DNA of 64,000 nucleotides from CAVWSM01 sp963798505 (GCA_963798505.1 CAWCTX010000015.1:124001-188000), one strand, 5' to 3'; counted from the first letter of the stretch, positions 8,762-20,919 are shown. The notes: generated by a model from the letters alone, not told the origin. Program-made: numbers and translations.

Positions 8762-10452
8762 GTGAGCATCGGATATGCGGCCCGCGCGGAAACCAATTCC
8801 GCACGGAACGACATCGACCGGCCGCAGGATCTGTGGTGGCGAAATGCCGTCATCTACCAGATCTACCCGCGCAGCTTTGCTGATGGAAATGGCGATGGCA
8901 CCGGTGACCTCGCGGGTGTCCGGGCGCGACTTCCGTACCTTCGTGAACTCGGCGTGGATGCCCTCTGGTTTACGCCGTGGTACGCCTCGCCGCTGGCGGA
9001 CGGCGGCTATGACGTCGCCGACTACCGCGCCATCGACCCGGCCTTCGGCACGCTCGAGGAGGCCGAGCAGCTGATCGCCGAGGCGCTCGACCTCGGCATC
9101 CGCACGATCGTCGACATCGTCCCCAACCACGTCTCCAGCGCGCATGAGTGGTTCAAGCAGGCGCTCGCAGCGGGACCGGGCTCAGCCGAGCGTGCCCGTT
9201 TCTGGTTCCGCGAGGGCAAGGGGCCCAACGGGGACGGCCGCCCAACAACTGGGTCTCGAGCTTTGCCGGCGGCACGTGGACACGGACCACCAACCCCGAC
9301 GGCACGCCCGGTGAGTGGTATCTGCACCTGTTCTCGCCGGAGCAGCCCGACCTCAACTGGGACCACCCCGATGTGCGGCGCGAACACGAAGCCGTCCTCC
9401 GGTTCTGGTTCGACAGGGGTGTCGCGGGCGTACGTGTCGACTCGGCCGCGCTGCCCGTCAAGCACCCCGACCTGCCCGACCTCCCCGAAGACCTCTCCCC
9501 CGACAACCACCCGCACCTCGATCGAGAGGAACTGCACGACATCTACCGTTCGTGGCGGGCGGTCGCCGACTCCTACGCCGAGCCGCGCGTGCTCGTCGGC
9601 GAGGTGTGGCTAGCCGACCACAAGAGGTTCGCCCGCTACCTGCGGGCCGACGAGATGCACACTGCGTTCAACTTCGACTTCATGGCGCGGTCGTGGGACG
9701 CCAAGGAGCTGCGCGACTCCATCCAATGCACGCTCGACGCGCACGCACCCGTGGGCGCGCCGGCGACGTGGGTGCTGTCCAACCATGACGTGACCCGTCC
9801 GGTGACGCGCTACGGCCGCGAGGACACGTCCTTCGCGTTCTCGAGCAAGCGGTTCGGCACGCCGACCGACGTGGCCCGCGGGCACCGTCGGGCGCGCGCA
9901 GCCGCGTTGCTCACCGCGGCCCTGCCCGGCTGCCTGTACGTCTACCAGGGGGACGAGCTCGGCCTGCCCGAGGTCGAGGACCTGCCACTGTCGGCCTTGC
10001 AGGACCCCATGCATTTCCGCTCGCAGGGCGTCGACCCTGGACGCGACGGCTGCCGGGTGCCGCTGCCCTGGACGGAGGGCGGCCGGTCCTTCGGCTTCAG
10101 CGACGACAGCGCCCCGAGCACGCCGTGGCTGCCACAGCCGGAGGGCTGGGGACGGTATTCGGTCGAGGCCCAGTTGGTGTCGCCCGACTCGATGCTTACC
10201 CTGTACCGGTCCGCGCTCGCCCTCCGGCGGAGCGAACCCGCTCTCCGTGAGGGATCTTTCGCCTGGCACCACGTCCTCAATGACACCGAGCAGCCCGTCA
10301 TCGCCTTTTTCCGAGGCGCTGACTTCCTCTGCCTCGTGAATCTCGGATCCGATTCCGTCCCGCTTCCGGAAAGCAGCTCGATTCTGTTGGCGAGCAGCGA
10401 TATCCGCGGCCATGAGATTCCCGGTGACACGGCAGTTTGGCTGCGTCTTTAA
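8762..10452 (+). pseudogene. GH13 alpha-glucosidase, one frameshift
   Basis: Intracellular hydrolase of alpha-linked oligosaccharides. The first frame has WWRNAVIYQIYPRSFADGNG and TIVDIVPNHVSS. At about 9236-9243 the frame changes and continues NNWVSSFAGG with the catalytic motifs GVRVDSAAL (nucleophile Asp), LVGEVW (acid Glu) and LSNHDV (transition-state Asp), so all active-site residues survive. Restoring one missing base in GGCCGCCC gives a single protein of about 563 residues, normal for the family. First gene of the sugar operon, directly before the binding protein. I favour a sequence error over true loss. Confidence 0.85.
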
Positions 10453-10498
10453 CTTTCCCTTTCGTACCTATCCTCACCCCAACATAAGGAGAGAGACA

Positions 10499-11868
10499 GT
10501 GAAGTCCTCGCGGTCCCTACCCGCGTTCACCCTGGCCGCAGCACTCGCGGTCGGCACCCTGGCCGCCTGTGGCGGCGGCGACGACGAAGGCGGCGACAGC
10601 GGCCAGCAGACGATCAAGGTCGCGATCGACGCCGGCCTCGAGCAGGGCGCCATCGACGCCTTCAACGAGCGCATCGCGCAGTTCGAGGATGCCAACCCGG
10701 ACATCAACGTGGAGACCCAGGAGTACACCTGGACCGCCACGACGTTCACCGCCGAGCTCGCGGGCGACACCCTGCCCGACGTGTTCACGGTTCCGTTCAC
10801 CGACGGCCGCGGCCTCATCGAGCGCAAGCAGATCGCGGACATCAGCGACCTCGTCGCCGAGCTGCCCTACGCCGACCAGTTCAGCCCCAAGATTGCGGAG
10901 GCGGGTCAGGCCGCCGACGGCGGCATCTGGGCGATGCCGATCTCGGCCTATGGCCAGGCGCTTCACTACAACCGGACGCTGTTCACCGAGGCGGGCCTCG
11001 ACCCTGACGCGCCGCCGTCCACGTGGGACGAGGTGCGCACTGCCGCGAAGCAGATCGCCGAGAAGACGGGCAAGGCCGGCTACGCCCAGATGACAGCAGC
11101 AACACGGGCGGCTGGATCCTGACCACTCTCAACAACGCCTTCGGTGGCACCACCGAGGAGATCGATGGTGACCAGGCGACGGCCACCATCGACACCCCGG
11201 AGATGGTCGACGTGCTCGAGACGATGCAGGCCATGCGCTGGGAAGACAACAGCATGGGCGCCAACTTCCTGTACGACTGGGGCACCATCAACCAGGACTT
11301 CGCCGCGGGCCAGATCGGCATGTACGTGTCGGGTGGTGGCAACTACGGCAACCTGAAGACGCAGAACGGCCTCAACCCCGACGACTACGGCGTCACGGTG
11401 CTCCCCCTCGCCGACAGCGCCGACGCCGGCACCCTCGGCGGCGGCACGCTCGCCGTCGTCCGCGCCAAGGCCGACGAGTCCGTCAAGGAGGCGGCGGTCA
11501 AGTGGATCGACTTCTACTACATGTCGAAGCTCACCGTCGAGGAGGCCGCGAAGCTGGACGCCAAGGCACGGGCCGACAGTGGTGCACCGGTCGGTGAGCC
11601 GGAGCTGCCGGTGTTTGACAAGGCGACCTACGAAGAGCGCCTCAGCTGGTTGTCCGAGTACGTCAACGTGCCGCTGGAGCAGATGACGCCGTACACCGAG
11701 AACGTCTTCGACCAGCCGCTCGTCACCGAGCCGAAGACCGCCACCCAGGAGATCTACGCGCTGCTCGACCCGGTGGTCCAGACGGTTCTGACCGACCAGG
11801 GCGCCGACATCAAGGGCCTGCTCGCCCAGGCCGAGGCCGACGCTCAGGCGCTGATCGACAAGCAGTGA
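10499..11868 (+). pseudogene. ABC sugar-binding lipoprotein, one frameshift
   Basis: Extracellular solute-binding protein, family 1. It begins at GTG 10499, 5 bases after AAGGAGAG. A lipoprotein signal ends in LAAC with Cys24, followed by a Gly/Asp linker and the binding domain (WTATTFTAELAGDTLPDVF, NNAFGGTTEEIDG, GMYVSGGGNYG, GGGTLAVV). The first frame ends at 11122 (YAQMTAATRAAGS); the homologous sequence goes on in the next frame as DSSNTGGWILTT. One missing G near 11090-11093 (ATG GAC AGC) explains the break. It supplies sugar to the two permeases downstream. Confidence 0.85.
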
Positions 11869-11876
11869 CCCCAGCA

Positions 11877-11908
11877 GGGAGGTGCCCGCCCACCGGCGGG
11901 CACCTCCC
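11877..11908 (+). terminator. Perfect 14-bp hairpin between binding protein and permease genes
   Basis: GGGAGGTGCCCGCC (11877-11890) pairs exactly with 11895-11908 across a 4-base loop, starting 8 bases after the binding-protein stop. Only a short CTT follows, not a U-run. Such hairpins in sugar ABC operons protect the upstream mRNA or partly terminate, giving more binding protein than permease. Confidence 0.65.
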
Positions 11909-11943
11909 TTGCCCGTTCCCGCAAGGCCATCCAGAGGCAGAGC

Positions 11944-12918
11944 ATGACGACTAGCACGACGACCCCGGTCGCATCGACCGAACCGGTCACGGCACCACCG
12001 CCGACCCCGACCAAGCGCGCGCCGCGCGCGCCGCTGTCCTGGGTCAGCGGCGGGCGCATTCACACCTTCGTCTTCCTGCTGCCGATGCTCGTGGTCTTCG
12101 CAGTGTTCGCCTGGCTGCCGATCGGCCGGGCGATCGTGATGAGTTTCCAGGAGACCAACCTGGTCACCGCCCCGACATTCGTCGGGCTGGACAACTTCCG
12201 CGCCGTATTCGCCGATCCGCTGCTGTGGACCGCGGTGAAGAACACCCTCTACTTCGCGCTGCTCGCCCTCGTATTCGGCTACCCGGTCCCGCTCGTCGCG
12301 GCCGTACTCATCAACGAGGTGCGGCGGTTCAGGGGCCTTTACAGCGCCCTGGCCTATCTGCCTGTCGTGATCCCGCCCGTCGTCGCCGTGCTGCTGTGGC
12401 GGTTCTTCTACGACGCGCGCCCGACCGGTGTGTTCAACACGATCCTGGGCTGGGTCGGGGTCGGGCCGCTCCCGTGGCTGTCGGATGCCGACATCGTCAT
12501 GCCGGCGCTTGTCATGCAAGCGACCTGGGCCGCAGCCGGTGGCACGGTGATCATCTACCTCGCCGCGTTGACCGGTGTCGCTCCCGAGCTGTACGACGCG
12601 GCGGAAGTCGACGGCGCCTCGGTCTGGCGCAAGGTCTGGCATGTCACGATGCCGCAGCTGCGCGGCATCCTGCTGATCACCTTCATCCTGCAGATCATCG
12701 GCACGGCACAGGTCTTCCTCGAGCCGTTCCTGTTGACCAGCGGTGGCCCGGCCAACTCGAGCCTCACGATCCTCCTGCTGATCTACAACTACGCCTTCAC
12801 CAACAGCCTGGGCGGCGACTTCGGCGCGGCGACCGCGCTGAGCCTCATGCTCGCCGCCGTTCTCGGCGTGTTGTCCGCGATCTACTTCCGCATCACCCGC
12901 TCGTGGAGCACCTCATGA
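11944..12918 (+). CDS. ABC sugar permease, MalF-type
   Basis: Inner-membrane permease, 324 residues. After a Thr/Pro-rich cytoplasmic leader, the first membrane segment is IHTFVFLLPMLVVFAVFAWL, and about six segments are visible. The EAA loop that docks the ATPase is present as DAAEVDGASVWRKVWHVTMP near residues 218-238. The stop overlaps the start of the next permease (ATGA at 12915-12918). No ATP-binding subunit lies in the operon, so a shared MsmK/MsiK-type ATPase encoded elsewhere would be needed, as is common in actinobacteria. Confidence 0.9.
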   Translation: MTTSTTTPVASTEPVTAPPPTPTKRAPRAPLSWVSGGRIHTFVFLLPMLVVFAVFAWLPIGRAIVMSFQETNLVTAPTFVGLDNFRAVFADPLLWTAVKNTLYFALLALVFGYPVPLVAAVLINEVRRFRGLYSALAYLPVVIPPVVAVLLWRFFYDARPTGVFNTILGWVGVGPLPWLSDADIVMPALVMQATWAAAGGTVIIYLAALTGVAPELYDAAEVDGASVWRKVWHVTMPQLRGILLITFILQIIGTAQVFLEPFLLTSGGPANSSLTILLLIYNYAFTNSLGGDFGAATALSLMLAAVLGVLSAIYFRITRSWSTS

Positions 12919-13817
12919 CCACCCGCACACGGCAGGACGACACCACGCGGGGCATCATCTCGCAGTCGGAGTGGCGCCGACCGCGCATCCGGCGCACGAC
13001 CACCGCCGTCCACGCCGCCCTGCTCGGGCTGCTGTTCATCATCGGGCTCGGTCCGATGCTGTGGCTCGCCAAGGCGGCCGTGACGCCGACCCAGGACACA
13101 CTGCGCGACCCGTTCGCCCTTTTCCCCCACGGCATCGACTGGGCCAATCTCTCGACGGCGTGGACACGCGCCGACATCGACAAGCACTTCCTCAACACCG
13201 TGGTGATCGCGGCCGGCGCCTGGGCCGTGCAGCTCATCATTGCCACATCCGCGGGCTACGCACTGTCCATCCTGCGACCGCGGCTGCGCAAGGTCATCAC
13301 CGGCATCGTCTTGGCGACGCTCTTCATCCCGGCCATCGTTCTCCTCGTTCCGCTCTACCTCACGGTCCTCGACGTGCCGGTGCTCAACACCTCGTTGATC
13401 AACTCCTACTGGGCGGTCTGGCTGCCTGCCGGCGCCAATGCCTTCAACGTGCTGCTCGTGCAGCGGTTCTTCGACAACCTGCCGCGCGAGGTGTTCGAGG
13501 CCGCCCGCGTCGACGGCGCCGGCCCGTACCGGATGTTCTGGTCGATCGTCCTCCCGATGTCTCGACCGATCCTCGGCGTGGTGTCCGTCTTCGCGGTGAT
13601 CGCGGCGTGGAAGGACTTCCTCTGGCCGCTGCTCGTGCTGCCCGACCCCGATCTCCAGCCGCTTTCCGTACGGCTGCCGGCTCTGCAGCGCTTCGTCGAG
13701 CTCGACATCTTCCTGGCGGCCCTGGCGATCTCGACGATCATTCCGGTGGCACTGTTCCTGGTGTTCCAGCGGCTCTTCCTCAAGAGCGGCGGTTTGGGCG
13801 GGGCCGTCAAGGGCTAG
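12915..13817 (+). CDS. ABC sugar permease, MalG-type
   Basis: Second permease of the oligosaccharide transporter, 300 residues and six membrane helices. The EAA loop reads EAARVDGAGPYRMFWSIVLPM. The first helix is AALLGLLFIIGLGPMLWL, and the C-terminal LVFQRLFLKSGGLGGAVKG matches the typical end of MalG-like proteins. Translation is coupled to the MalF-type gene by a 4-base overlap. Last gene of the operon; the convergent ureide operon ends 43 bases downstream. Confidence 0.9.
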   Translation: MTTRTRQDDTTRGIISQSEWRRPRIRRTTTAVHAALLGLLFIIGLGPMLWLAKAAVTPTQDTLRDPFALFPHGIDWANLSTAWTRADIDKHFLNTVVIAAGAWAVQLIIATSAGYALSILRPRLRKVITGIVLATLFIPAIVLLVPLYLTVLDVPVLNTSLINSYWAVWLPAGANAFNVLLVQRFFDNLPREVFEAARVDGAGPYRMFWSIVLPMSRPILGVVSVFAVIAAWKDFLWPLLVLPDPDLQPLSVRLPALQRFVELDIFLAALAISTIIPVALFLVFQRLFLKSGGLGGAVKG

Positions 13818-13860
13818 GGCCCCATTTTTCCCCAGGCAGCGAGAACCCTGTCGCCCGCGC

Positions 13861-15070
13861 CTATCTCGCCGTGACGATTCCGAAGAGGTCACGCAACACG
13901 TCCGGATCGGGTCCGCCGCCAGGCACCTCGTCATCCGCAGCGGTGACAGCGGCGATGACCCCCGGCGCGTTCGCCAGCGGGCGTTGCGCAGCGAGCGCGG
14001 CCACCCATTCGCTTGATGCGCCCGCAAAGCCGGTGAGCTGATCGACGGCGGCGGCCTCCGTGAGCCGGTCGTACCAACGGGCGAACAGCCGTGCCCGGCC
14101 CGCTGGGGTCGGCAACCCGTGCGCGCGGAACCGCGCAAGACCGCCATCGGGAAAGATGTCGAGCCGAAGCGCGTCCAGGGCGACCGCACCGTCCAGCGCG
14201 AAACGGTGCACCGTGTCCTTGCGCATCGGCGTCCGCGGCGAACAGCTCGACCCAGGGCCCGTCGCCGCAGCGTCCAGTGACCTGTGCCCAGCCGGGCGCG
14301 TTGCCGATGAAGCACCTCGTGTCGACCTCGAGTCGCCGTACGACGCCTTCCGTCGCCAGCGCGACGACCAGCCAGTCATTGCCGTCGTCGCGCCGTCGAG
14401 CGGTCTCCCAGCCCTCCCCCATCACCCGAGCAGGTCCCGGCATCAGCACGTTGTCCGGCGCGGCGTAGAACCGGTTGGACGCGTCCGTCACCCGCGCGCC
14501 GTGCTCGATCGCGGCAAGGTCGAACGACTCGCCAGCCACCCACCGGGGGTCGCCGACCGGCTCACCGTGCACGCGCAGCCGCGCCACTCCGCCGTCGGGG
14601 AAGATATTCAGGCGTACGTGGCTGAACCGATGCTGGCTCGACACGTCGAACGCCTGCCGTGCATCCCCGCGCAACGGCGACCGAGAGACGATCTCGACCC
14701 ACTCGACCTTGCCGAGCTCAGCCGGATCGGGCAGCACCCCCAACGTGTCGAGGCACGCCGCGTCGACCGACGCCTCGGGCGGGAAGTTGCCGGTGAAGTA
14801 CGCGGTGTCGACGACGACACCCCTGATCACGCCGGGGACACCCAGACGCACGATCGCCCAGTCATGACCGGACTCCCGGCGGCGCCTGGTCTCCCAGCCG
14901 TCCATGATCTGGCCCTTGTTGCCGAACGTCGATGCGGAGAACCTAGGCTCCGCGGCCTTGATGAGGTTCTCCTTCTCCGCGAACGTCTCGTCGTTGGCAG
15001 CGACCACACTGCCGCCTAGTGATCGCGCGGTCAGGTCGGGGAGAGCCTCGAAGTCCTCTCGCTTCGTCAC
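13861..15070 (-). pseudogene. alc: Allantoicase, one frameshift
   Basis: Hydrolyses allantoate to ureidoglycolate and urea. Two tandem jelly-roll repeats are visible: GQIMDGWETRRRRESGHDWAIVRLG with HVRLNIFPDGGVARLRVHG, then GEGWETARRRDDGNDWLVVALA with LRLDIFPDGGLARFRAHG. The frame breaks near 14222-14232, inside the second repeat, after WVELFAADADA; the rest is read one base on (RKDTVHRFALDGAVALD). It starts at GTG 15070, overlapping the allantoinase stop (GTGA). Last gene of the ureide operon. Both metal-site repeats are otherwise intact, so a base-call error is likely. Confidence 0.85.
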
Positions 15071-16389
15071 CGCGAACCTCGCTCGAGCAGCGCCCCACGC
15101 GTCTTCTCCCCGTCCACGACCTCACCCCGCAACCACGTCGACCGTACGACACCCCGCAGCGTCGTCCCGGCATAGGGCGTCACCGGGTTGCGGTGGTGCA
15201 ATGCCCACGGATCGACTTCGAACGTCGCATCTGGATCGAACGCAACCAGGTCGGCATCGCGGCCGACGGCGATCGCGCCCTTGCTGCCGAGACCGACCAG
15301 CGACGCCGGTGCGCTGGACATCCACCGCACGACGTCGACGAGCCCGACCCCGCGTGCCGATGCCTCCGACCACACCGCCGACAGCCCCAGCTGTAGGCCG
15401 GCGATGCCACCCCAAGCAGCGCCGAAGTCACCGGTGTCCAGAGCCTTCACGTCTGCGGTCGACGGCGAGTGGTCGGACACGACCATGTCCAGGGTGCCGG
15501 TCGCCAGCCCGCGCCAAAGCCCGTCCTGGTTGACCGTGTCGCGAATCGGTGGGCAGCACTTGAACGCCGTCGCACCGTCGGGCACTCGCTCGGCCGCGAA
15601 CATCAGGTAGTGCGGGCACGTCTCGGCCGTGACGGCAAGCCCCTCCCGTCGCGCCGCATCGAGCACGGGCAGCACGTGCCGGCTGGACACGTGCAGCACA
15701 TGCACGCGGGCGCCGCTGCGTCGCACCGCATCGAGAAGCCGCTCGACCGCCGTGACCTCGGATGCATCGGGGCGCGACAGGAGGTAGACCTCGTACGACC
15801 GACCGCGCGCCGGCGGCGCTCCCCCCAGGACCGCAGGGTCCTCGGCGTGCACGATCGAGAGGGCCCGCAGTCGCGCGGTCTCGGCGAGCACGTCGTCGAG
15901 CTGGTCGCCGACCAGATGCGGGAACTCGTCGACGCCGGACGGCGACAGGAACGACTTGAACCCGAAGACCCCCGCCTCGTGCAGGGCTTTGAGGTCGCCG
16001 GTGTTGCTGCCTATTGCGCCGCCCCAGAAGCCGACGTCGACGTGCACCGAGCCGCGCGCTGCGGCGCGCTTCACCTCGAGATGCTCCACCGTCGTCGTGG
16101 GCGGGATCGAGTTGAGTGGCATGTCGATCAGCGTCGTGACACCACCGGCCGCCGCCGCGCGCGTCGCGCTGGCGAAGCCCTCCCATTGGGTGCGCCCCGG
16201 CTCGTTGACATGGACGTGCGTGTCCACCAGACCAGGAAGCAGCGCGAGCTCACCGATGTCGACGATGTTGCCCGTGGCCTGCCCCCACGGCAGGACCGCA
16301 TCGATGCGCCCGTCGGACACGACGACGTCGGCGGGGCGTTCACCGTCGGGCAGCACGACGCGCTGCGCGCGGAAGACACGATCCGTCAC
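15067..16389 (-). CDS. allB: Allantoinase
   Basis: Opens the hydantoin ring of allantoin to give allantoate. This 440-residue cyclic amidohydrolase has metal ligands H58 and H60 (DTHVHVNEPG), a carboxylated lysine at K145 (GFKSFLSPSG), HAED, HVLHVSS, and the catalytic Asp in VVSDHSPS. The NEPGRTQWEGF signature and CCPPIRD are characteristic of allantoinases rather than dihydropyrimidinases. Coupled on both sides by 4-base overlaps with DUF6986 (upstream) and allantoicase (downstream). Confidence 0.93.
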   Translation of the reverse strand: MTDRVFRAQRVVLPDGERPADVVVSDGRIDAVLPWGQATGNIVDIGELALLPGLVDTHVHVNEPGRTQWEGFASATRAAAAGGVTTLIDMPLNSIPPTTTVEHLEVKRAAARGSVHVDVGFWGGAIGSNTGDLKALHEAGVFGFKSFLSPSGVDEFPHLVGDQLDDVLAETARLRALSIVHAEDPAVLGGAPPARGRSYEVYLLSRPDASEVTAVERLLDAVRRSGARVHVLHVSSRHVLPVLDAARREGLAVTAETCPHYLMFAAERVPDGATAFKCCPPIRDTVNQDGLWRGLATGTLDMVVSDHSPSTADVKALDTGDFGAAWGGIAGLQLGLSAVWSEASARGVGLVDVVRWMSSAPASLVGLGSKGAIAVGRDADLVAFDPDATFEVDPWALHHRNPVTPYAGTTLRGVVRSTWLRGEVVDGEKTRGALLERGSR

Positions 16390-17629
16390 GAGCCACTCCG
16401 ACCCGTGCGCGCGTAGGCGTCGAGCATGGCCCTATCGAGACCAGTTGCTTTGGCCACCTCCGCCTCATCGAGAGCGCCGCACACGAGACCGCGAACGATG
16501 AAACCGCCGAGCGCCCGAGCGGTCGCCGGCTCGTCGAGAGTCCCGCTGTCGGCCCGCTCGACGTAGGCACGAAGCCGCGCTGCCGCCGCTGGAAGGCCAG
16601 AGCGGAAGAACGCGTAGGTCGCGACATAGCGGGTCACAAGCTGCGCCGGATGCAGATCCCAGCCTTGGTAGATCCCGCGCTCGAGAGACCGCCGCACCAG
16701 TCGTGCGTGGAGAGCCCATGCGGCGTGCACGTGAGCCTGCGACCCGACGGGCAGCACGTTGCTCGAGCCGTCCGACACCCACACGCCGGTGCCCGCCGCG
16801 GCGAGCTGCATGACCTCCTTGGCGTGGTCGGCGATGGGGTGCTCGAGCGACTGGTAGGCCGCCGAAATGCCCGCCGCCGCGCTGAAGTCATAGGTGCCGT
16901 AGTGCAGGCCGGACAGCCGCCCGGCAGCGGTGTGGACCATGCGCGCCACAAGCGCGGTCCCATCCGGTCCGAGCACGGCCTGCGGCGTCTCCACCTGCAG
17001 CTCGAAGCGCAGCCGCCCGACCGGGACGCGGTAGGCATGCTCGAGCCGCTCGCAGACCAGCACCATCGCCTCGACCTGGGCGACCGACGTCACCTTGGGC
17101 ATCGTGACCACGAGTTCGCCGGACGGGCCACCCGCCGCCAGCAGCTCACCGAGGAACAGGTCGAGAGTCCGGATGCCACGCCGACGAGTCGCCGGCTCGA
17201 AGGACTTGAAGCGGATTCCGATGTACGGCGTCGCAACCGTGGCGGCGACCCGGGCTGCGTCGACCACTGCGGCGTCCTCGACCTCGTCCGGCCGGCGCCC
17301 GAAACCGTCCTCGAAGTCGATGCGCAAGTCTTCGATCGGCTCACGCTCGAGCTTGCGGACCACCCTCGGCAGCACGTCGTCGACCAGCGACGCGTCCAAG
17401 TCGACGATCGTGGCGAGCGACGACGCGTCCGGCGCGTGCTCCGCTAGCGCCTGCCGCGCGGCCGCACCCCACTCGTCGCAGATGCCGGCATGCATGCGGT
17501 CACCGGGCACGTAGACCGTGTGCACCGGCTGCCGAGCAGTCGGCTCGCCCGGGAACAGTCCCACGAGCTCGGCATCGGCCTCCGCGAGCATGCTGTCGAC
17601 CTCGGCGAGCAGCCCCTCGCGCATGCCTC

Positions 17630-17633
<4 letters not shown>
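16386..17633 (-). CDS. DUF6986 protein, HpcH/HpaI aldolase-like, in the ureide operon
   Basis: 415 residues, similar to the citrate-lyase-beta/HpcH aldolase superfamily: LRIDFEDGFGRRPDEVED, FELQVETPQAVLGPDG, GLHYGTYDFSAAAG, DGSSNVLPVGS and WDLHPAQLVTRY place the usual Mg2+-binding acidic residues on beta strands. It lies between malate synthase (GTGA overlap at 17630-17633) and allantoinase (4-base overlap), so it clearly belongs to the pathway. The operon has no recognisable ureidoglycolate lyase; this protein could be the missing step, which is inference. The GTG at 17633 is taken as start; an ATG lies 9 bases in. Confidence 0.8.
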
Positions 17634-19216
<1,583 letters not shown>

Positions 19217-19217
<1 letters not shown>

Positions 19218-20100
19218 CAGGCACGCCGCCCATCATCGGGTACGTCGTCACGCTGCACGGTGACCTCGATGAGCCCGTACGGTCTGTCGTCCACGTGAAA
19301 CACCTCACCCGGGTTGTCGATGCCGAAGCGCTCGAGGTCGTAGCGGAAGTGGTGCACGTTGGGCGCCGTCAGCTCGACCTCGGCGATGTCGCCATGGCGT
19401 TCGAGCACGGCCTGACCCATGTGGAACAGCGTCTGCTGCAGTGCCAGGCTGTGCACGACGGCGAACTGCTCCAGCAGGATCGCGCGGACGCTGTCGAAGG
19501 TGGCGTTCCAGTCGGCGGTGCGGCCGAGGTAGCGCCAACCGGCCACGAGCGACGTCGACAGGATGCGGTCGTGCGTGTCCTCGAGCACGGTGTATCCGTC
19601 CCTGAGGAAGCCGGCGAACTCCGAGCCCGTGGACTTGAGAACGATGAGGTCCTTGATGCCGGACACAACGCTGGTTTGCTGTTGGTCACCCCTGCCGTCG
19701 ACGGTGACGACCGTGGTGCGGGTGCCGCGCCCCGCGCGTACGAAAGCATGGTCGTGCGGCCTGCCGTCGGCGACTATGCGCTCCCAGTCGTACTGCTCGA
19801 CTGTGACGCGGGCGCCCTCAACGGGCGCGATGTCGTCAACGAAATGCTTGCCGAGGGCGAGCGCATAGTCCTCGATCGAGTCGATGCCCGTCAGCTTGGC
19901 GTAGGCATAGGCGGTCTGCTTCTGGGTGTCGGTCGGCAACACCTTCGACTGGTCGCCGACAGTGTGCGCGTCCGCGAAGTCGCCACGCAGTGACGTCGAG
20001 ACGTTGATGTCGCGCAGGTCGTGCCGCGCGTGTCGCGGAAGATGCGGACGATGCGGTTCTCCGCCTTGCCGTACCGGTTGGGACCCAGGACGATCGCCAT
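19217..20100 (-). pseudogene. Urate oxidase (uricase), one frameshift near the N terminus
   Basis: Cofactor-free oxidation of urate to 5-hydroxyisourate. The N terminus MAIVLGPNRYGKAENRIVRI is in one frame to about 20017; the homologous sequence then continues one frame over (HDLRDINVSTSLRGDF). The catalytic Thr motif VLPTDTQKQTAYAYAK, the ADWNATFDSVR block, LFHMGQAVLERH and the C-terminal NVHHFRYDLERFGIDNP are all present. One missing C (GGC CAC GAC) explains the break. It starts 4 bases after the HIU hydrolase stop. Confidence 0.9.
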
Positions 20101-20104
20101 CGGC

Positions 20105-20440
20105 CTAGCTCCCCCGGTAGGTCGAGTAGGAGTAGGGGCTGATCAGCAGCGGCACGTGGTAGTGCGCGTCGGAGTCGGCGATCACGAACGTCACGGTCGC
20201 CTCGGGGAAGAATGGCTCCTCGCCGTGGGCCGCTGCGTAGGCGCCGGTATCAAACACGAGGCGGTAGATGCCCTCCGGCAGCCCGCTCGGTCCGAGGTCG
20301 CTGATGCGGCCGTCGGCGCCAGTGACGCCGTCGGCGACCGCCCGCGTCACGTCGCCGTCGACCTCCTCGAGCCGCACCGGCACGCCGGCGGCCGGCTGGC
20401 CGCGCGCGGTGTCGAGCACGTGTGTGGTCACCGTGCTCAT
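20105..20440 (-). CDS. uraH: 5-hydroxyisourate hydrolase (transthyretin-like)
   Basis: Hydrolyses 5-hydroxyisourate to OHCU, the second step after uricase. 111 residues with the family signatures: THVLDTARGQPAAGVPV at the N terminus (catalytic His), an internal Arg/His region (HYHVPLLISPYSYSTYRGS) and the invariant C-terminal YRGS. The ATG at 20440 overlaps the end of the OHCU decarboxylase gene by 4 bases. Confidence 0.95.
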   Translation of the reverse strand: MSTVTTHVLDTARGQPAAGVPVRLEEVDGDVTRAVADGVTGADGRISDLGPSGLPEGIYRLVFDTGAYAAAHGEEPFFPEATVTFVIADSDAHYHVPLLISPYSYSTYRGS

Positions 20441-20919
20441 GCGCCGAGCAGCTTCTCGAGGCGGAGCCGGTTGATCTTGCCGAGCTCGTCGCGGACGACC
20501 TTGCGCTCGGTGTCGGGGTCGTTGTGCAGCCGACTCTGCAGGATCGCCAGCAGCTCGTCGGCCGACCGGCCCGTGGCACAGACGAGGTAGACATGGCCGA
20601 AGCGCTCCTCGTAGGCGCGGTTTCCGTCGGCCAGCGCCGCCAGCGTCTCGTCAGACGTGCCGTCGACCCCCGACTGCTCGAGCCTGGACCAGGCACTGTG
20701 CGTGGCGGCAGCACGGTCGCCGATCCGAGGGTGCCCGGCGAGCGCCTTGTCGACCTCGCGCTCGTCGACGTCGGCGAGCGCGGCGTCAGCCTCCGACAAC
20801 AGGGCGGCCATGGAGTCGTACGGCCTCCGCGCGGTCAGGCGACCCGCCCACTCCGACGATGAGCAGCAGGCCAGCAGTGCAGTGCGCGCCTCCTGCGCCG
20901 GCAGCGCGTTGAAGACTAT
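20437..20919 (-). CDS. uraD: OHCU decarboxylase, start codon uncertain
   Basis: Decarboxylates 2-oxo-4-hydroxy-4-carboxy-5-ureidoimidazoline to S-allantoin. Catalytic His in LAGHPRIGD, then YEERFGHVYLVCATG and the C-terminal ELGKINRLRLEKLL. The first ordinary start codon is ATG 20811, but the frame is open for 38 more codons and encodes the conserved N terminus FNALPAQEARTALLACC, then WAGRLTARRPYDS. No ATG, GTG or TTG exists there. An ATA at 20919 stands exactly where MVFNALP would begin, so either a non-standard start or a G-to-A change or error is involved. First gene of the ureide operon. Confidence 0.85.
   Translation of the reverse strand: MVFNALPAQEARTALLACCSSSEWAGRLTARRPYDSMAALLSEADAALADVDEREVDKALAGHPRIGDRAAATHSAWSRLEQSGVDGTSDETLAALADGNRAYEERFGHVYLVCATGRSADELLAILQSRLHNDPDTERKVVRDELGKINRLRLEKLLGA

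Noticed and set aside
11080..12642. 520-codon minus-strand ORF across the binding-protein and permease genes
   Set aside because: Shadow of two genes whose motifs, ribosome site and operon order are clear on the plus strand.
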